Below, piece by piece: positions 52,803 through 63,573 of a stretch of 64,000 nucleotides of DNA. This stretch comes from CAVSRC01 sp963730325. GTDB lineage: Bacteria; Pseudomonadota; Alphaproteobacteria; Rhizobiales; Kaistiaceae. Each line of letters opens with the position of its first letter. Within the stretch, counting starts at the first letter, position 1. The notes under the pieces were generated by a model. The model saw nothing but the letters and a program-made list of their open reading frames with translations. It had not been told where the DNA came from and did not search any database. The position numbers were made by a program, and so were the translations under genes. Where the stretch lies: the NCBI GenBank assembly GCA_963730325.1, contig CAVSRC010000019.1, positions 248,001 through 312,000 on the forward strand. Direction: 5' to 3'.

Positions 52803-52905
52803 TGAACGACGATTGTCGCGCAACTTCGTTAAGACGACTTTGCTTCGCCGGCCCGGAATTTATGCTTACTTATTGGTAGACGGCACGGGCAGCGCCGGTT
52901 TGCGC

Positions 52906-55900
52906 TCAGGCCGCGGCGCGCTCGCCCTCGGCGGCGATCCGGGCCAGCTCGGCCATCACCGCCATGGTGCCCTTGAGCCGCCCGCCCATATCCGCCCAGT
53001 CGCGGATGAGCACCACCTTCTGGTCGGGGCGCACCTTGGCGATCGAGCCCTGCTTATCGATCCAGCGGATGAGGCCAGCCGGGTTCGGAGGGGCGTCGTT
53101 GCGGAAGCTGATGACGGCGCCCTTCGGCCCGACATCGACCTTGTCGGCATTGGCACGGCGGCAGAGCGCCTTGATGGCGACAATCTCCAGCAGGTGCTCG
53201 ACCGCCTCGGGCAGTGGGCCGAAGCGGTCGATCAGCTCGGCGGCGAAGGCGTCGATCGCGGCCTGGTCCTCGAGGTCGGCGAGGCGCTTGTAGAGGCTCA
53301 AGCGAAGCTGCAAATCTCCCACATAAGTCTCTGGAATCATGACCGCCATGCCGATGGTGATCTGCGGTGCCCAGCGCCCGTCCGCCTGCCCCTCGCCGCC
53401 CGACTTGAGCGAGGCAACCGCCTCCTCCAGCATCTGCTGGTAAAGCTCGTAACCGACCTCGCGGATATGGCCGGACTGTTCCTCGCCGAGCAGGTTGCCG
53501 GCGCCGCGGATATCGAGATCGTGGCTGGCGAGCTGGAAGCCGGCGCCGAGGGTGTCGAGCGATTGCAGCACCTTGAGCCGCCGGTCGGCCTGGGCCGTCA
53601 GCGTGCGGTCGGGCGGCACGGTGAACAGCGCATAGGCGCGCTGCTTGGAGCGCCCGACCCGCCCGCGCAGCTGATAGAGCTGCGCCAGGCCGAACATGTC
53701 GGCGCGGTGGACGATGAGCGTGTTGGCGGTGGGGATGTCGAGGCCGGATTCGACGATGGAGGTGGAGAGCAGCACGTCATAGGCGCCGTCGTAGAAGGCG
53801 GTCATGACGTCCTCCAGCGCGCCCGCTCCCATCTGGCCGTTGGCGACCGCCACCCTCACCTCGGGCACGGCTTCGCTGAGGAAGGCGTGGCGCTCGGCGA
53901 GATCGGAGATGCGCGGGCAGACGTAGAAGCTCTGGCCGCCGCGATAGCGTTCGCGCAGCAGTGCCTCGCGCACCACCAGCGGGTCGAAGGGCGAGATGAA
54001 GGTGCGCACCGCCAGCCGGTCGATCGGCGGCGTGGTGATCAGCGTCAGTTCGCGCACGCCGGTGAGCGCCAGTTGCAGGGTGCGCGGGATGGGCGTGGCG
54101 GAGAGCGTCAGAACGTGGACGTCGGCCTTCAGCTCCTTCAGCCGCTCCTTGTGCTTGACGCCGAAATGCTGCTCCTCGTCGACGATCAGCAGCCCCAGAT
54201 CGCGGAACTGGATGCCCTTGCCGAGCAGGGCATGGGTGCCGACGACGATATCGATGCCGCCGTCGGCGATACCGGATTTCACAGCCGCCAGCTCCTTGGC
54301 GCCGACCAGCCGCGAGGCCTGGGCGACGCGCACCGGCAGGCCGGCGAAACGCGTGGCGAAGGTGCGAAAGTGCTGGCGGGCGAGCAGCGTGGTCGGCACC
54401 ACCACGGCGACCTGGCGGCCGGCCAGGGCGGTAATGAAGGCGGCACGCAGCGCCACCTCGGTCTTGCCGAAACCGACATCGCCACAGATCAGCCGGTCCA
54501 TGGGCGTGCCGGTGCCGAGATCGTCGATCACCGCGTCGATGGCCGCCTGCTGGTCCTCGGTCTCCTCATAGGGGAAGCGGGCGGCAAACTCGTCATAGAG
54601 GCCCTCCGGCGGGGTCAGCGCCGGCGCGGTCCGCGTGGCGCGTGCCGCGGCCACCTTGATCAGCGCCTCGGCCATGTCGCGGATGCGCTTCTTCATGCGC
54701 GCCTTGCGCGATTGCCAGGCGACGCCGCCGAGCTTGTCGAGCTGCACGTCGGCTTCCTCCGAGCCGTAGCGCGACAGGAGCTCGATGTTCTCGACCGGCA
54801 GATAGACGCGGTCGTTGCCGGCGTAGACGATTTCGAGGCAGTCGTGCGGCGCGCCGGCCGCCTCGATGGTCTTCAGGCCGACGAAGCGGCCAATGCCGTG
54901 GTCGATGTGGACGACGAGATCGCCTTCCGAGAGCGCGGTGACGTCGGAGAGGAAATCGGCGGCGCGGCGTTTCGCATGCGGGCGCACCAGCCGGTCGCCG
55001 AGGATGTCCTGTTCGCCGATGAGGGTGAGCGTCTCGGTATCGAAGCCGGCTTCGAGGCCGAGCACGGCAAGCCCGGTCATGTCGGGCGGGAGCGTCTGGG
55101 CCTCCGGCCAGTCGGCGACGGCTTGCAGCCGGGTCAGGCCGTGATCGACCAGGACCTGGCCCATGCGGTCGCGGGCGCCGTCGCTCCAGCAGGCGATGAC
55201 GGCGCGCCTGCCCGCCGTGATCGTCGCTTCGACATGCCTGGCCACGGCATCGAAGACGTTGACGTCGCCGCCGGCGCGTTCGGCGGCGAAGCTGCGCGCC
55301 GCGCGTCCGCCCATGTCAACGACGGAAGCGGCTTCCGGCCGGGCGAAGGGCGAGAGGTGGGTCGCTGCCCTCCGGCCGAGCAGGTCGAGCCAGGCGCGCC
55401 GGTCGAGATAGAGCCGGTCGGGCGGCAGCGGCTTGTAGGGCGCCCCGCCGCCGAGATCGCCGGCCTCCATGGCCTGGCGCCGCGCCTGATAGTGGTCGGC
55501 AATCTGGTCGAGCCGCTCGCTCATCGCCTCGTCGACGAGATGGTCGAGGGCGACCGGCACGTCGGGCAGATGGTCGAAGAGCGTCTCCAGCCCATCGGCG
55601 AAGAGCGGCAGCCAGTGCTCCATGCCGATGGCGCGGCGGCCTTCGCTGACCGAATGGTAGAGCAGATCGTCCGGGCCGGCGGCGCCGAAGGCGGCGACAT
55701 AGCCCTGGCGGAAGCGGGCGATGCTTTCCGCCGTCAGCCCCATCTCGGCGACCGGCACGAGGTCGATGCGCTGGAGCCGCTCGGTGGTGCGCTGGGTTTC
55801 CGCGTCGAAGGCGCGGATCGTCTCCAGCGTATCGCCGAAGAAATCGAGGCGGAGCGGCGCCGCCGCGCCTGCGGCGTAGAGGTCGAGGATGCCGCCGCGC

Positions 55901-56427
55901 ACGGCATATTCGCCGGGCTCGCGAACGGTGGAGGTGCGCAGGAAGCCGTTGTCCTCGAGCCAGCTTGTAAGGTCGGCCATGGGCATGCGGCTGCCGGAGG
56001 TCGCCGACAGCGAGCCCGCGGCCACGACATCGCGGAGCGGCACGCGCTGGAGCACGGCGTTGACGGTGGTGAGCACGATCTGCGGCCGCTCCGCCGGCTG
56101 GCCAAGACGCGCCAGCGCCGCCATGCGCCGGGCGACGATCGCCGCGTGCGGCGACACACGGTCGTAAGGCAGGCAGTCCCAGGCGGGGAACTCGACCGCC
56201 TCCATCCGGGGGGCGAAGAAGGCGAGCGCCCGCTCGACCTCGGCCAGCCGCTGGCCGTCGCGCGCAACGAAGAGCAGCCGGTTTGCGCCGGTGGCAGCCA
56301 TGAGGTCGGCGAGCGCCTTGCCGGCCATGCCGTCCGGTACGGCGGCGAGCGTGCTCTCGCCCGGCCGCGAAAGCAGGGTCGTCAGGCGCCGATTGATGTC
56401 GACAAGGGCTGAGGTCTTCTGGTCCAT
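52906..56427 (-). CDS. mfd: Transcription-repair coupling factor Mfd
   Basis: A 1173-residue DNA translocase that removes RNA polymerase stalled at lesions and recruits UvrA. The UvrB-homology module is at the N-terminus (ANRLLFVARDGQRLAEVERA; VEFPAWDCLPYDRVSPHAAI). The RNA-polymerase interaction domain starts around DLVVHIDHGIGRFVGLKTIE. The translocase core has Walker A GDVGFGKTEVA (about residue 647), the DEEQ box in LLIVDEEQHFG (about 749), and helicase motif VI in QLYQLRGRVGRSKQRAYA. The TRG/D7 end is present. Length matches the family and no frame break was found. sdhE starts upstream with a 6-bp gap. Confidence 0.97.
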   Translation of the reverse strand: MDQKTSALVDINRRLTTLLSRPGESTLAAVPDGMAGKALADLMAATGANRLLFVARDGQRLAEVERALAFFAPRMEAVEFPAWDCLPYDRVSPHAAIVARRMAALARLGQPAERPQIVLTTVNAVLQRVPLRDVVAAGSLSATSGSRMPMADLTSWLEDNGFLRTSTVREPGEYAVRGGILDLYAAGAAAPLRLDFFGDTLETIRAFDAETQRTTERLQRIDLVPVAEMGLTAESIARFRQGYVAAFGAAGPDDLLYHSVSEGRRAIGMEHWLPLFADGLETLFDHLPDVPVALDHLVDEAMSERLDQIADHYQARRQAMEAGDLGGGAPYKPLPPDRLYLDRRAWLDLLGRRAATHLSPFARPEAASVVDMGGRAARSFAAERAGGDVNVFDAVARHVEATITAGRRAVIACWSDGARDRMGQVLVDHGLTRLQAVADWPEAQTLPPDMTGLAVLGLEAGFDTETLTLIGEQDILGDRLVRPHAKRRAADFLSDVTALSEGDLVVHIDHGIGRFVGLKTIEAAGAPHDCLEIVYAGNDRVYLPVENIELLSRYGSEEADVQLDKLGGVAWQSRKARMKKRIRDMAEALIKVAAARATRTAPALTPPEGLYDEFAARFPYEETEDQQAAIDAVIDDLGTGTPMDRLICGDVGFGKTEVALRAAFITALAGRQVAVVVPTTLLARQHFRTFATRFAGLPVRVAQASRLVGAKELAAVKSGIADGGIDIVVGTHALLGKGIQFRDLGLLIVDEEQHFGVKHKERLKELKADVHVLTLSATPIPRTLQLALTGVRELTLITTPPIDRLAVRTFISPFDPLVVREALLRERYRGGQSFYVCPRISDLAERHAFLSEAVPEVRVAVANGQMGAGALEDVMTAFYDGAYDVLLSTSIVESGLDIPTANTLIVHRADMFGLAQLYQLRGRVGRSKQRAYALFTVPPDRTLTAQADRRLKVLQSLDTLGAGFQLASHDLDIRGAGNLLGEEQSGHIREVGYELYQQMLEEAVASLKSGGEGQADGRWAPQITIGMAVMIPETYVGDLQLRLSLYKRLADLEDQAAIDAFAAELIDRFGPLPEAVEHLLEIVAIKALCRRANADKVDVGPKGAVISFRNDAPPNPAGLIRWIDKQGSIAKVRPDQKVVLIRDWADMGGRLKGTMAVMAELARIAAEGERAAA

Positions 56428-56433
56428 GGGTGC

Positions 56434-56712
56434 TCAGGCGGCGTAGAAGGCGATGAGGCGGTCGATGAGCGGCGTACGGGCGTCGTCGGGCACCGGCTCG
56501 CTGCCCAGGATCCAGGCGAAGATGATCTGGTCCGGCGTCTCGAGCAGCGCCTCGAAGGCGGTGACGCCGTCGGCGTCCATGCCGTCCACATGGGCGTCGG
56601 CGAAACGGCCGAGCAGCAGGTCTGTCTCCTTCATGCCCCTGTGCCAGCAGCGGAATTTCAGCCGGCGCCGGCGCATGGCGAGGTCTTCGTCCGCTTGTCC
56701 ACCGTCGCCCAT
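56434..56712 (-). CDS. sdhE: Succinate dehydrogenase assembly factor SdhE (FAD assembly)
   Basis: A 92-residue protein that helps attach FAD to SdhA. The essential RGxxE motif is RGMKE in KFRCWHRGMKETDLLLGRFA, and the rest (FEALLETPDQIIFAWILGSE) is typical. It is usually next to recG/mfd in this bacterial group, as here, and is read in the same direction as mfd. Confidence 0.95.
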   Translation of the reverse strand: MGDGGQADEDLAMRRRRLKFRCWHRGMKETDLLLGRFADAHVDGMDADGVTAFEALLETPDQIIFAWILGSEPVPDDARTPLIDRLIAFYAA

Positions 56713-56852
56713 CTGTCCGCCTTGCCCATAGCCGCTCGGCGCCGGGCCGGAAAAAGCGGCTCGTCGCTGGAGGGCGAGATATAGCGGCTGGGTGTGGGTT
56801 TGTCAGGGGTTTGGGCTGGCCGCGTCGCGGATTGCTGCCACAAGGGGGAGAG

Positions 56853-56955
56853 GCGATGGTGCTCGCGCCGCCGCCGCGTGTCCCCTCTCCCCTCGTGGGA
56901 GAGGGCTTCGCGCCTTGGGAGCGAAGCGAGTTAGGCGCGAAGGGTGAGGGGGAAT
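56853..56955. repeat. Palindromic intergenic repeat between sdhE and recG
   Basis: Two nested palindromes: CCCTCTCCC-CTCGT-GGGAGAGGG (56883-56905), then CTTCGCGCC (56906-56914) paired with GGCGCGAAG (56934-56942), and the closing GGTGAGGGGG. It is of the CCCTCTCCC/GGGAGAGGG dispersed type common in Hyphomicrobiales and sits in the divergent spacer 25 bp before the recG start, so it may influence that promoter or the 5' end. Confidence 0.65.
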
Positions 56956-56979
56956 TCGGGTTGTGCTAAACGCTGGACC

Positions 56980-59091
56980 ATGCGCCCCGACATCCTCAAC
57001 CCCCTCTTCCGCCCGGTCACCAGCCTCGCAGGCATCGGGCCGAAGCTGGGCGTGACGCTCGGCCGGCTGGTTGGCGGACCGGACGAGGAGGACGCGCCGC
57101 GCGTCGTCGATCTCCTCTTCCATTTTCCCGTCGGCGTCATCGACCGCAGCCGGCAGCCGGCCATTACAGAGGCCCCGGAAGGCGCCATCGTCACCCTCAA
57201 GGTGCGCGTCGACCGCCACCAGAAGCCGCCGCGCGGCAATCGCCGCATTCCCTGGCGGGTCTTCGCCCATGACGATACCGGCGAGATCGCCCTCACCTTC
57301 TTCCATGCCCATGGCGACTATCTGGAGAAGACGCTGCCGGTCGGCGCGACGCTCTTTGTCAGCGGCAAGGTCGACTGGTTCAACGGCCGGCCGGCCATGG
57401 TCCATCCCGACTACATCGTGGACGAGAAGGATTTCGCCAGCCTGCCGCTGATCGAGCCGGTCTATCCGATGACCGCCGGCATTGCCCGCAAGACGCTGGT
57501 GCGCGCCGTCGGCGAGGCCGTCGCCAGCCTGCCGGAGCTGCCGGAATGGGTGGAGCCGTCGCTCATCGCCAAACATGGCTGGCAGAGCTTCGCGGCATCG
57601 CTCGCCAAGGTCCACCACCCCGAAACCGCCGCCGATCTCGACCCGGCTTCGGCGCATGTCGCCCGTCTCGCCTATGACGAACTCATCGCCAGCCAGCTGG
57701 CGCTGGCCTTGATGCGCGAACATCAGCGCAAGAGCACCGGCCGGGCGCGCAAGGGCGACGGGCGTCTCCGCGCCAGGCTGATGGGCGCCCTCCCCTTCAC
57801 GCTCACTGCCAGCCAGCAGGCGGCGCTTGCCGATATCGAGGCAGACCTCGCCGCGCCCGAGCGCATGCTGCGCCTGCTGCAAGGCGATGTCGGCTCGGGC
57901 AAGACGGTGGTGGCGCTCATCGCCGCCGCCAATGTGATCGAGGCCGGCGGACAGGCCGCACTCATGGCGCCGACCGAGCTGCTGGTGCGTCAGCATGCGC
58001 GCACGATCGCGCCGCTGGCCGAGGCCGCCGGCATCCGCTTCGCCGTATTGACCGGCCGCGAAAAGGGCCGCGAGCGCGAGGCAATTCTCGCCGGCCTCGC
58101 CGACGGCTCGATTCACTTGCTCGTCGGCACCCATGCCCTCTTCCAGGCCGGTGTCGCCTTCCACGATCTCGCTCTGGTGGTTGTCGACGAGCAGCACCGC
58201 TTCGGCGTCCATCAGCGTCTGGCGCTCACCGCCAAGGGCGGCGCCACCGACGTTCTGGTGATGACCGCGACGCCGATCCCGCGCACGCTGGTGCTCACCT
58301 ATTACGGCGACATGGACGTGTCGCGGCTGACCGAGAAGCCGGCCGGGCGCAAGCCGATCGACACCCGCGTGGTGCCGCTCGACCGGCTCGACGAGGTGGT
58401 GGAACGCATCCGCCGCGCCATCGCCGAGGGCGCCAAGGCTTACTGGGTGTGCCCGCTGGTCGAGGAATCGGAGATGCTCGACGATGTTGCCGCGGCCGAG
58501 CAGCGCCATGCGGCGCTGGAGGCGGCGCTGGGCCCCGTCGTCGGCCTCGTCCACGGCCGCATGAAGGCAGCCGAGCGCGACACGGTCATGGCGCGCTTTC
58601 TCGCCGGCGAGGTCAAGGTGCTGGTCGCCACCACCGTGGTCGAAGTGGGTGTCGACGTTCCCGACGCCACCATCATGGTGATCGAGCACGCCGAGCGCTT
58701 CGGCCTCGCCCAGCTTCACCAGTTGCGCGGCCGGGTCGGGCGCGGCGATAAATCCTCCACCTGCCTGCTGCTCTATCGGGCGCCGCTCGGCGCCATTGCC
58801 CGTGAGCGCCTTTCCATCATGCGCGAGACCGAGGATGGCTTCCGCATTGCCGAGGAAGACCTGCGCCTGCGCGGCGGCGGCGAGGTCCTCGGCACGCGCC
58901 AGTCGGGCATGCCGGGCTTCCGCATCGCTTCGCCCGAGCATCATGGCGAACTGATGCAGGTCGCCAATGACGACGCCCGCCTGATCGTCGCCACCGATGC
59001 CAATCTCACGACGGCGCGCGGGCAGGCGCTGCGCGTGGCGCTCTATCTGTTCGGGCGGGACGATGCGATCAGGCTGCTGAGGGCGGGTTGA
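56980..59091 (+). CDS. recG: ATP-dependent DNA helicase RecG
   Basis: A 703-residue helicase that regresses stalled forks and unwinds branched DNA. The wedge/OB domain occupies the first 250 residues (VDLLFHFPVGVIDRSRQPAI, WRVFAHDDTGEIALTFFHA). The helicase core has Walker A LLQGDVGSGKTVVA (about residue 302), the DEQH box in VVVDEQHRFGVHQR (about 402), MTATPIPRTL, and motif VI QLHQLRGRVGRGD. The C-terminal TRG segment is present. The ATG at 56980 begins the protein; its end overlaps the convergent DUF502 gene by 23 nt. Confidence 0.97.
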   Translation: MRPDILNPLFRPVTSLAGIGPKLGVTLGRLVGGPDEEDAPRVVDLLFHFPVGVIDRSRQPAITEAPEGAIVTLKVRVDRHQKPPRGNRRIPWRVFAHDDTGEIALTFFHAHGDYLEKTLPVGATLFVSGKVDWFNGRPAMVHPDYIVDEKDFASLPLIEPVYPMTAGIARKTLVRAVGEAVASLPELPEWVEPSLIAKHGWQSFAASLAKVHHPETAADLDPASAHVARLAYDELIASQLALALMREHQRKSTGRARKGDGRLRARLMGALPFTLTASQQAALADIEADLAAPERMLRLLQGDVGSGKTVVALIAAANVIEAGGQAALMAPTELLVRQHARTIAPLAEAAGIRFAVLTGREKGREREAILAGLADGSIHLLVGTHALFQAGVAFHDLALVVVDEQHRFGVHQRLALTAKGGATDVLVMTATPIPRTLVLTYYGDMDVSRLTEKPAGRKPIDTRVVPLDRLDEVVERIRRAIAEGAKAYWVCPLVEESEMLDDVAAAEQRHAALEAALGPVVGLVHGRMKAAERDTVMARFLAGEVKVLVATTVVEVGVDVPDATIMVIEHAERFGLAQLHQLRGRVGRGDKSSTCLLLYRAPLGAIARERLSIMRETEDGFRIAEEDLRLRGGGEVLGTRQSGMPGFRIASPEHHGELMQVANDDARLIVATDANLTTARGQALRVALYLFGRDDAIRLLRAG

Positions 59092-59794
59092 GCCGCCGCT
59101 CGATCTCCTCGCGCGTCATCTCGCGCGCGTCCTCCGCATTGAACTCCGGCGCCACCAGCCCGGCCGAGATGACCATCTTGGCCGCGTCTTCGACCGACAT
59201 GTCGAGCATGATCATGTCGCTGCGCGGAACGAAGAGCAGGAAGCCGGAGGTCGGGTTGGGCGTGGTCGGCAGAAACACGGCAACCGTATCGTCGATGCGA
59301 TGGCCGATCTCGCCGCGCGCGTCGGAGGCGAGGAAGACCATCGACCAGATGCCCTTGCGCGGATATTCGATCAGCGCCACCTTCTTGAAGGCGCCGGCGC
59401 GGCGCGACAGCACCGTTTCGAAGATCTGCTTCAGGCCGCGATAGAGGTTGCGGACGATCGGCATGCGCCCGACCAGCGATTCGCCGAGCAGGACCGTCTG
59501 CCGGCCGATGATGTTGGCGGTCAGGAAGCCGAGCATGGTGAGGAAGACCAGCGCCACCACCAGGCCGAAGCCGGGCACCGAGAACGGCAGGTAGTGGTCC
59601 GGCCGGTAGATCGGCGGGATGAACGGCGTCACCCAGCTGTCCACCCATTTCACGAAGGTCCAGGTGATGTAGATGGTCAGGAATAGCGGCGCAGCGATGA
59701 TGGTGCCGGTCAGGAAGTAGTTCCGCAGCCGGTGCATCATCGTCGCGCGGCGCGACGTTTCGTGATGCTGCGGGTTCGTGTCTTCTGGATCCAT
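59069..59794 (-). CDS. DUF502 family membrane protein
   Basis: A 241-residue inner-membrane protein of unknown function. Two membrane helices are clear (LTGTIIAAPLFLTIYITWTF and GLVVALVFLTMLGFLTANII), followed by a conserved cytoplasmic domain with PIVRNLYRGLKQIFETVL, VALIEYPRKGIWSMVFL and FLLFVPRSDMIMLDMSVEDA. DUF502 genes often sit near recG/glmS, as here, without explained function. The stop lies inside the recG coding region on the other strand. Confidence 0.9.
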   Translation of the reverse strand: MDPEDTNPQHHETSRRATMMHRLRNYFLTGTIIAAPLFLTIYITWTFVKWVDSWVTPFIPPIYRPDHYLPFSVPGFGLVVALVFLTMLGFLTANIIGRQTVLLGESLVGRMPIVRNLYRGLKQIFETVLSRRAGAFKKVALIEYPRKGIWSMVFLASDARGEIGHRIDDTVAVFLPTTPNPTSGFLLFVPRSDMIMLDMSVEDAAKMVISAGLVAPEFNAEDAREMTREEIERRLNPPSAA

Positions 59795-59866
59795 GCCAGC
59801 AATCCTGCCGAGTCCAAGGCCGCCCTGCCGGTATCATGGCAGAGTTCGCCAGCCCGCGCGACCGGT

Positions 59867-61694
<1,828 letters not shown>

Positions 61695-61866
61695 ATCCGA
61701 ATCTCCCCGATACCTGCTCGTCGGCAACCATGTAGCGGCGAAGCCCGAAGAGCAGGAAATCAAAAGCTGTTTCGCGATTGATATACGACAGCCGGGGGTC
61801 GGACGGGACAGCGTCCTGGTCTTGTCGTTAATCGGCGGCCAAGTCGACACCTCCTCGCCCGTTCGT

Positions 61867-61984
61867 TCCCGCGCAGGCGGGAGGTGCCACATGCTCCGTC
61901 GTCATTCCGGCGAAGGCCGGAATCCAGGCGACGCTCCAGGATGGCGCGCCGATCGTCTGGACCCCGGCCTCCGCCGGGGTGACG
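61867..61984. repeat. Three-hairpin intergenic repeat between glmU and glmS
   Basis: Three GNRA-like or C-rich hairpins follow each other: TCCCGC-GCAG-GCGGGA (61867-61882), ATTCCGGC-GAAG-GCCGGAAT (61904-61923) and ACCCCGGC-CTCC-GCCGGGGT (61961-61980). The last two match the widespread CGTCATTCCGGC..GGAATCC dispersed repeat of alphaproteobacteria. They occupy most of the 324-bp gap; nothing else was found in it. On the minus strand they follow glmU, where they may end transcription before glmS. Confidence 0.75.
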
Positions 61985-62018
61985 TGTGGGGTAGCGCCAG
62001 AGCCGGGATTGTGGCGCC

Positions 62019-63380
62019 CTATTTCTTCTTCGCCGCCTGGCGCGACAGAATCTTCTTGTCGCGGAACTTGCGTGCCCAGCCGGGTTTCTCGACCTGCTGG
62101 CCGCGGGCGATGGCAAGCGCATCGGCTGGCACGTCGCGCGAGATGACGCTGCCCGCCGCCACGCTGGCGCCGTCGCCGATCTTGACCGGCGCGACCAGAA
62201 CGGCATTGGAGCCGATGGAGACGCCGGCGCCGATCTCGGTGCGGAACTTGTCGAAGCCGTCGTAATTGGCGGTGATGGTGCCGGCGCCGATATTGGTCTT
62301 CGCCCCGACATGGGCATCGCCGATATAGGCGAGATGATTGGCCTTGGCGCCGGCATCGAGGCGGGCACTCTTCACCTCGACGAAATCGCCGATATGGACG
62401 TTCTCGCCGATGTCGGCGCCCGGCCGGAGCCGCGCAAACGGGCCGATGATGGCGCCGCGGGCGATTGCTGCGCCCTCGATGTGGCAGTTGGCGCGGATGG
62501 TGACATTGTCGGCGACCGTCACGCCGGGGCCGAAGAAGACGTTGGGTTCGAGCGTCACGTCGCGGCCAAGCCTGGTGTCGTGGCTGAACCAGACGGTACT
62601 CGGCGCCACCATGGTGACACCGGCCGCCATTGCCGCTTCGCGGGCGTGGCGCTGCCACAGCCCCTCGACATGGGCGAGCTGGCCGCGGGAATTGATGCCG
62701 GCCACCTCGTCGGCGTCGGCCTCGACGACGACCACCTTCTTGCCTGCGGCGGCGGCGATCTCCACCGCGTCGGTCATGTAGTATTCGCCCTTGGCATTGT
62801 TGGTGCCGACCTTGCCGAGCAGGCGCGTGAGACCTGCCCCACGGAACGCCATGACGCCGGCATTGCACAGCGGAATCAGCTTTTCCTCCGGGCTGGCGTC
62901 CTTCTCCTCGTGGATGGCGACGAGCTGCCTGCCCTCAACGATCAACCGGCCGTAGCCGAAGGGGTCCGGCGGACGGAAGCCGAGGACGGCGATATCGGCA
63001 CCGCGGGCGAGCGCGGCGCGCAGGCGCTTCAGGGTCTTGCCGGTGACCAGCGGCGTATCGCCGAAGAGCACGAGCACGTCGTCGGGGCCGCGGTTGATCG
63101 CCTTGCTCGCCGTCAGTACGGCATGGCCGGTGCCGAGCCGCTCGGTCTGGACAAAGGCTTCGGCGTCGGGCGCGGCCTTCGCGACGAAGGCGGCGACCGC
63201 CTCCATGCCGGGACCGACGACCACGGCGATCTCGTCGGCGCCGCTCCCCTCGGCCGCCTTCAGGACATGGCCGAGCATGGGCAGGCCCGCCACCTTGTGC
63301 AGGACCTTCGGCGTCAAGGATTTCATCCGCGTCCCCTCGCCGGCGGCGAGGATGATGGCAAGGCAGGAGCGTTTCGGCAT
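62019..63380 (-). CDS. glmU: Bifunctional N-acetylglucosamine-1-P uridyltransferase / glucosamine-1-P acetyltransferase
   Basis: A 453-residue enzyme making UDP-GlcNAc for peptidoglycan and LPS. The uridyltransferase domain has LAIILAAGEGTRMKS (nucleotide-binding), VLVLFGDTPLV, and GVMAFRGAGLTRLLGKVGTN. The left-handed beta-helix starts near VTLEPNVFFGPGVTVADNVT and includes catalytic-site residues in GNNANYDG-like NANYDGFDK and HVGAKTNIGAGTITANYDG. The tail is Lys/Arg-rich. The ATG at 63380 matches homologues; upstream in-frame sequence is not conserved. It is the pathway partner of glmS, 324 bp downstream. Confidence 0.96.
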   Translation of the reverse strand: MPKRSCLAIILAAGEGTRMKSLTPKVLHKVAGLPMLGHVLKAAEGSGADEIAVVVGPGMEAVAAFVAKAAPDAEAFVQTERLGTGHAVLTASKAINRGPDDVLVLFGDTPLVTGKTLKRLRAALARGADIAVLGFRPPDPFGYGRLIVEGRQLVAIHEEKDASPEEKLIPLCNAGVMAFRGAGLTRLLGKVGTNNAKGEYYMTDAVEIAAAAGKKVVVVEADADEVAGINSRGQLAHVEGLWQRHAREAAMAAGVTMVAPSTVWFSHDTRLGRDVTLEPNVFFGPGVTVADNVTIRANCHIEGAAIARGAIIGPFARLRPGADIGENVHIGDFVEVKSARLDAGAKANHLAYIGDAHVGAKTNIGAGTITANYDGFDKFRTEIGAGVSIGSNAVLVAPVKIGDGASVAAGSVISRDVPADALAIARGQQVEKPGWARKFRDKKILSRQAAKKK

Positions 63381-63540
63381 GGAAGACCCCGCATGGCCGT
63401 TTGGGCGACCTTCGCCAGCCGCCTGTGGCGACAAGAAGGCGCGGCCGGCGGCCGGCATTATCGCAGATTCGGCGTCACGAATGGCCAGGAAGCGGCGTCC
63501 CGCCGTTCCGCCCCGGTTCTATCCTGGCGCAATTCCGGAC

Positions 63541-63563
63541 GGAAAAGTGGTGCCCACTTTTCC
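63541..63563. repeat. Short palindrome between glmU and ccdA
   Basis: GGAAAAGTGG-TGC-CCACTTTTCC is a 10-bp perfect inverted repeat with a 3-nt loop. It resembles the GGAAAAGTGG/CCACTTTTCC palindrome spread through Hyphomicrobiales genomes. It lies 10 bp after the ccdA-type stop and 160 bp before glmU, and may act as a transcript end for ccdA. Confidence 0.6.
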
Positions 63564-63573
63564 TGGAATTGCT

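Larger units (their letters stand above)
49125..52843. repeat. 1.9-kb tandem duplication (two units)
   Basis: Unit A covers about 49125-50942 and unit B about 51029-52843, offset 1904 bp. Each contains the last bases of the DsbA-family gene (CCGAGGAAGGCTAGGCG), a full PAS-GGDEF gene and about 40 bp upstream of it (CTTCGTTAAGACGACTTTGC). The short gene-end copy near 51029-51041 is a scar showing that the left break fell inside the DsbA-family gene's 3' end. Confidence 0.85.

Noticed and set aside
52705..56412. 1235-codon plus-strand open frame opposite mfd
   Set aside because: High GC leaves long empty antisense frames; mfd on the minus strand has every expected motif.
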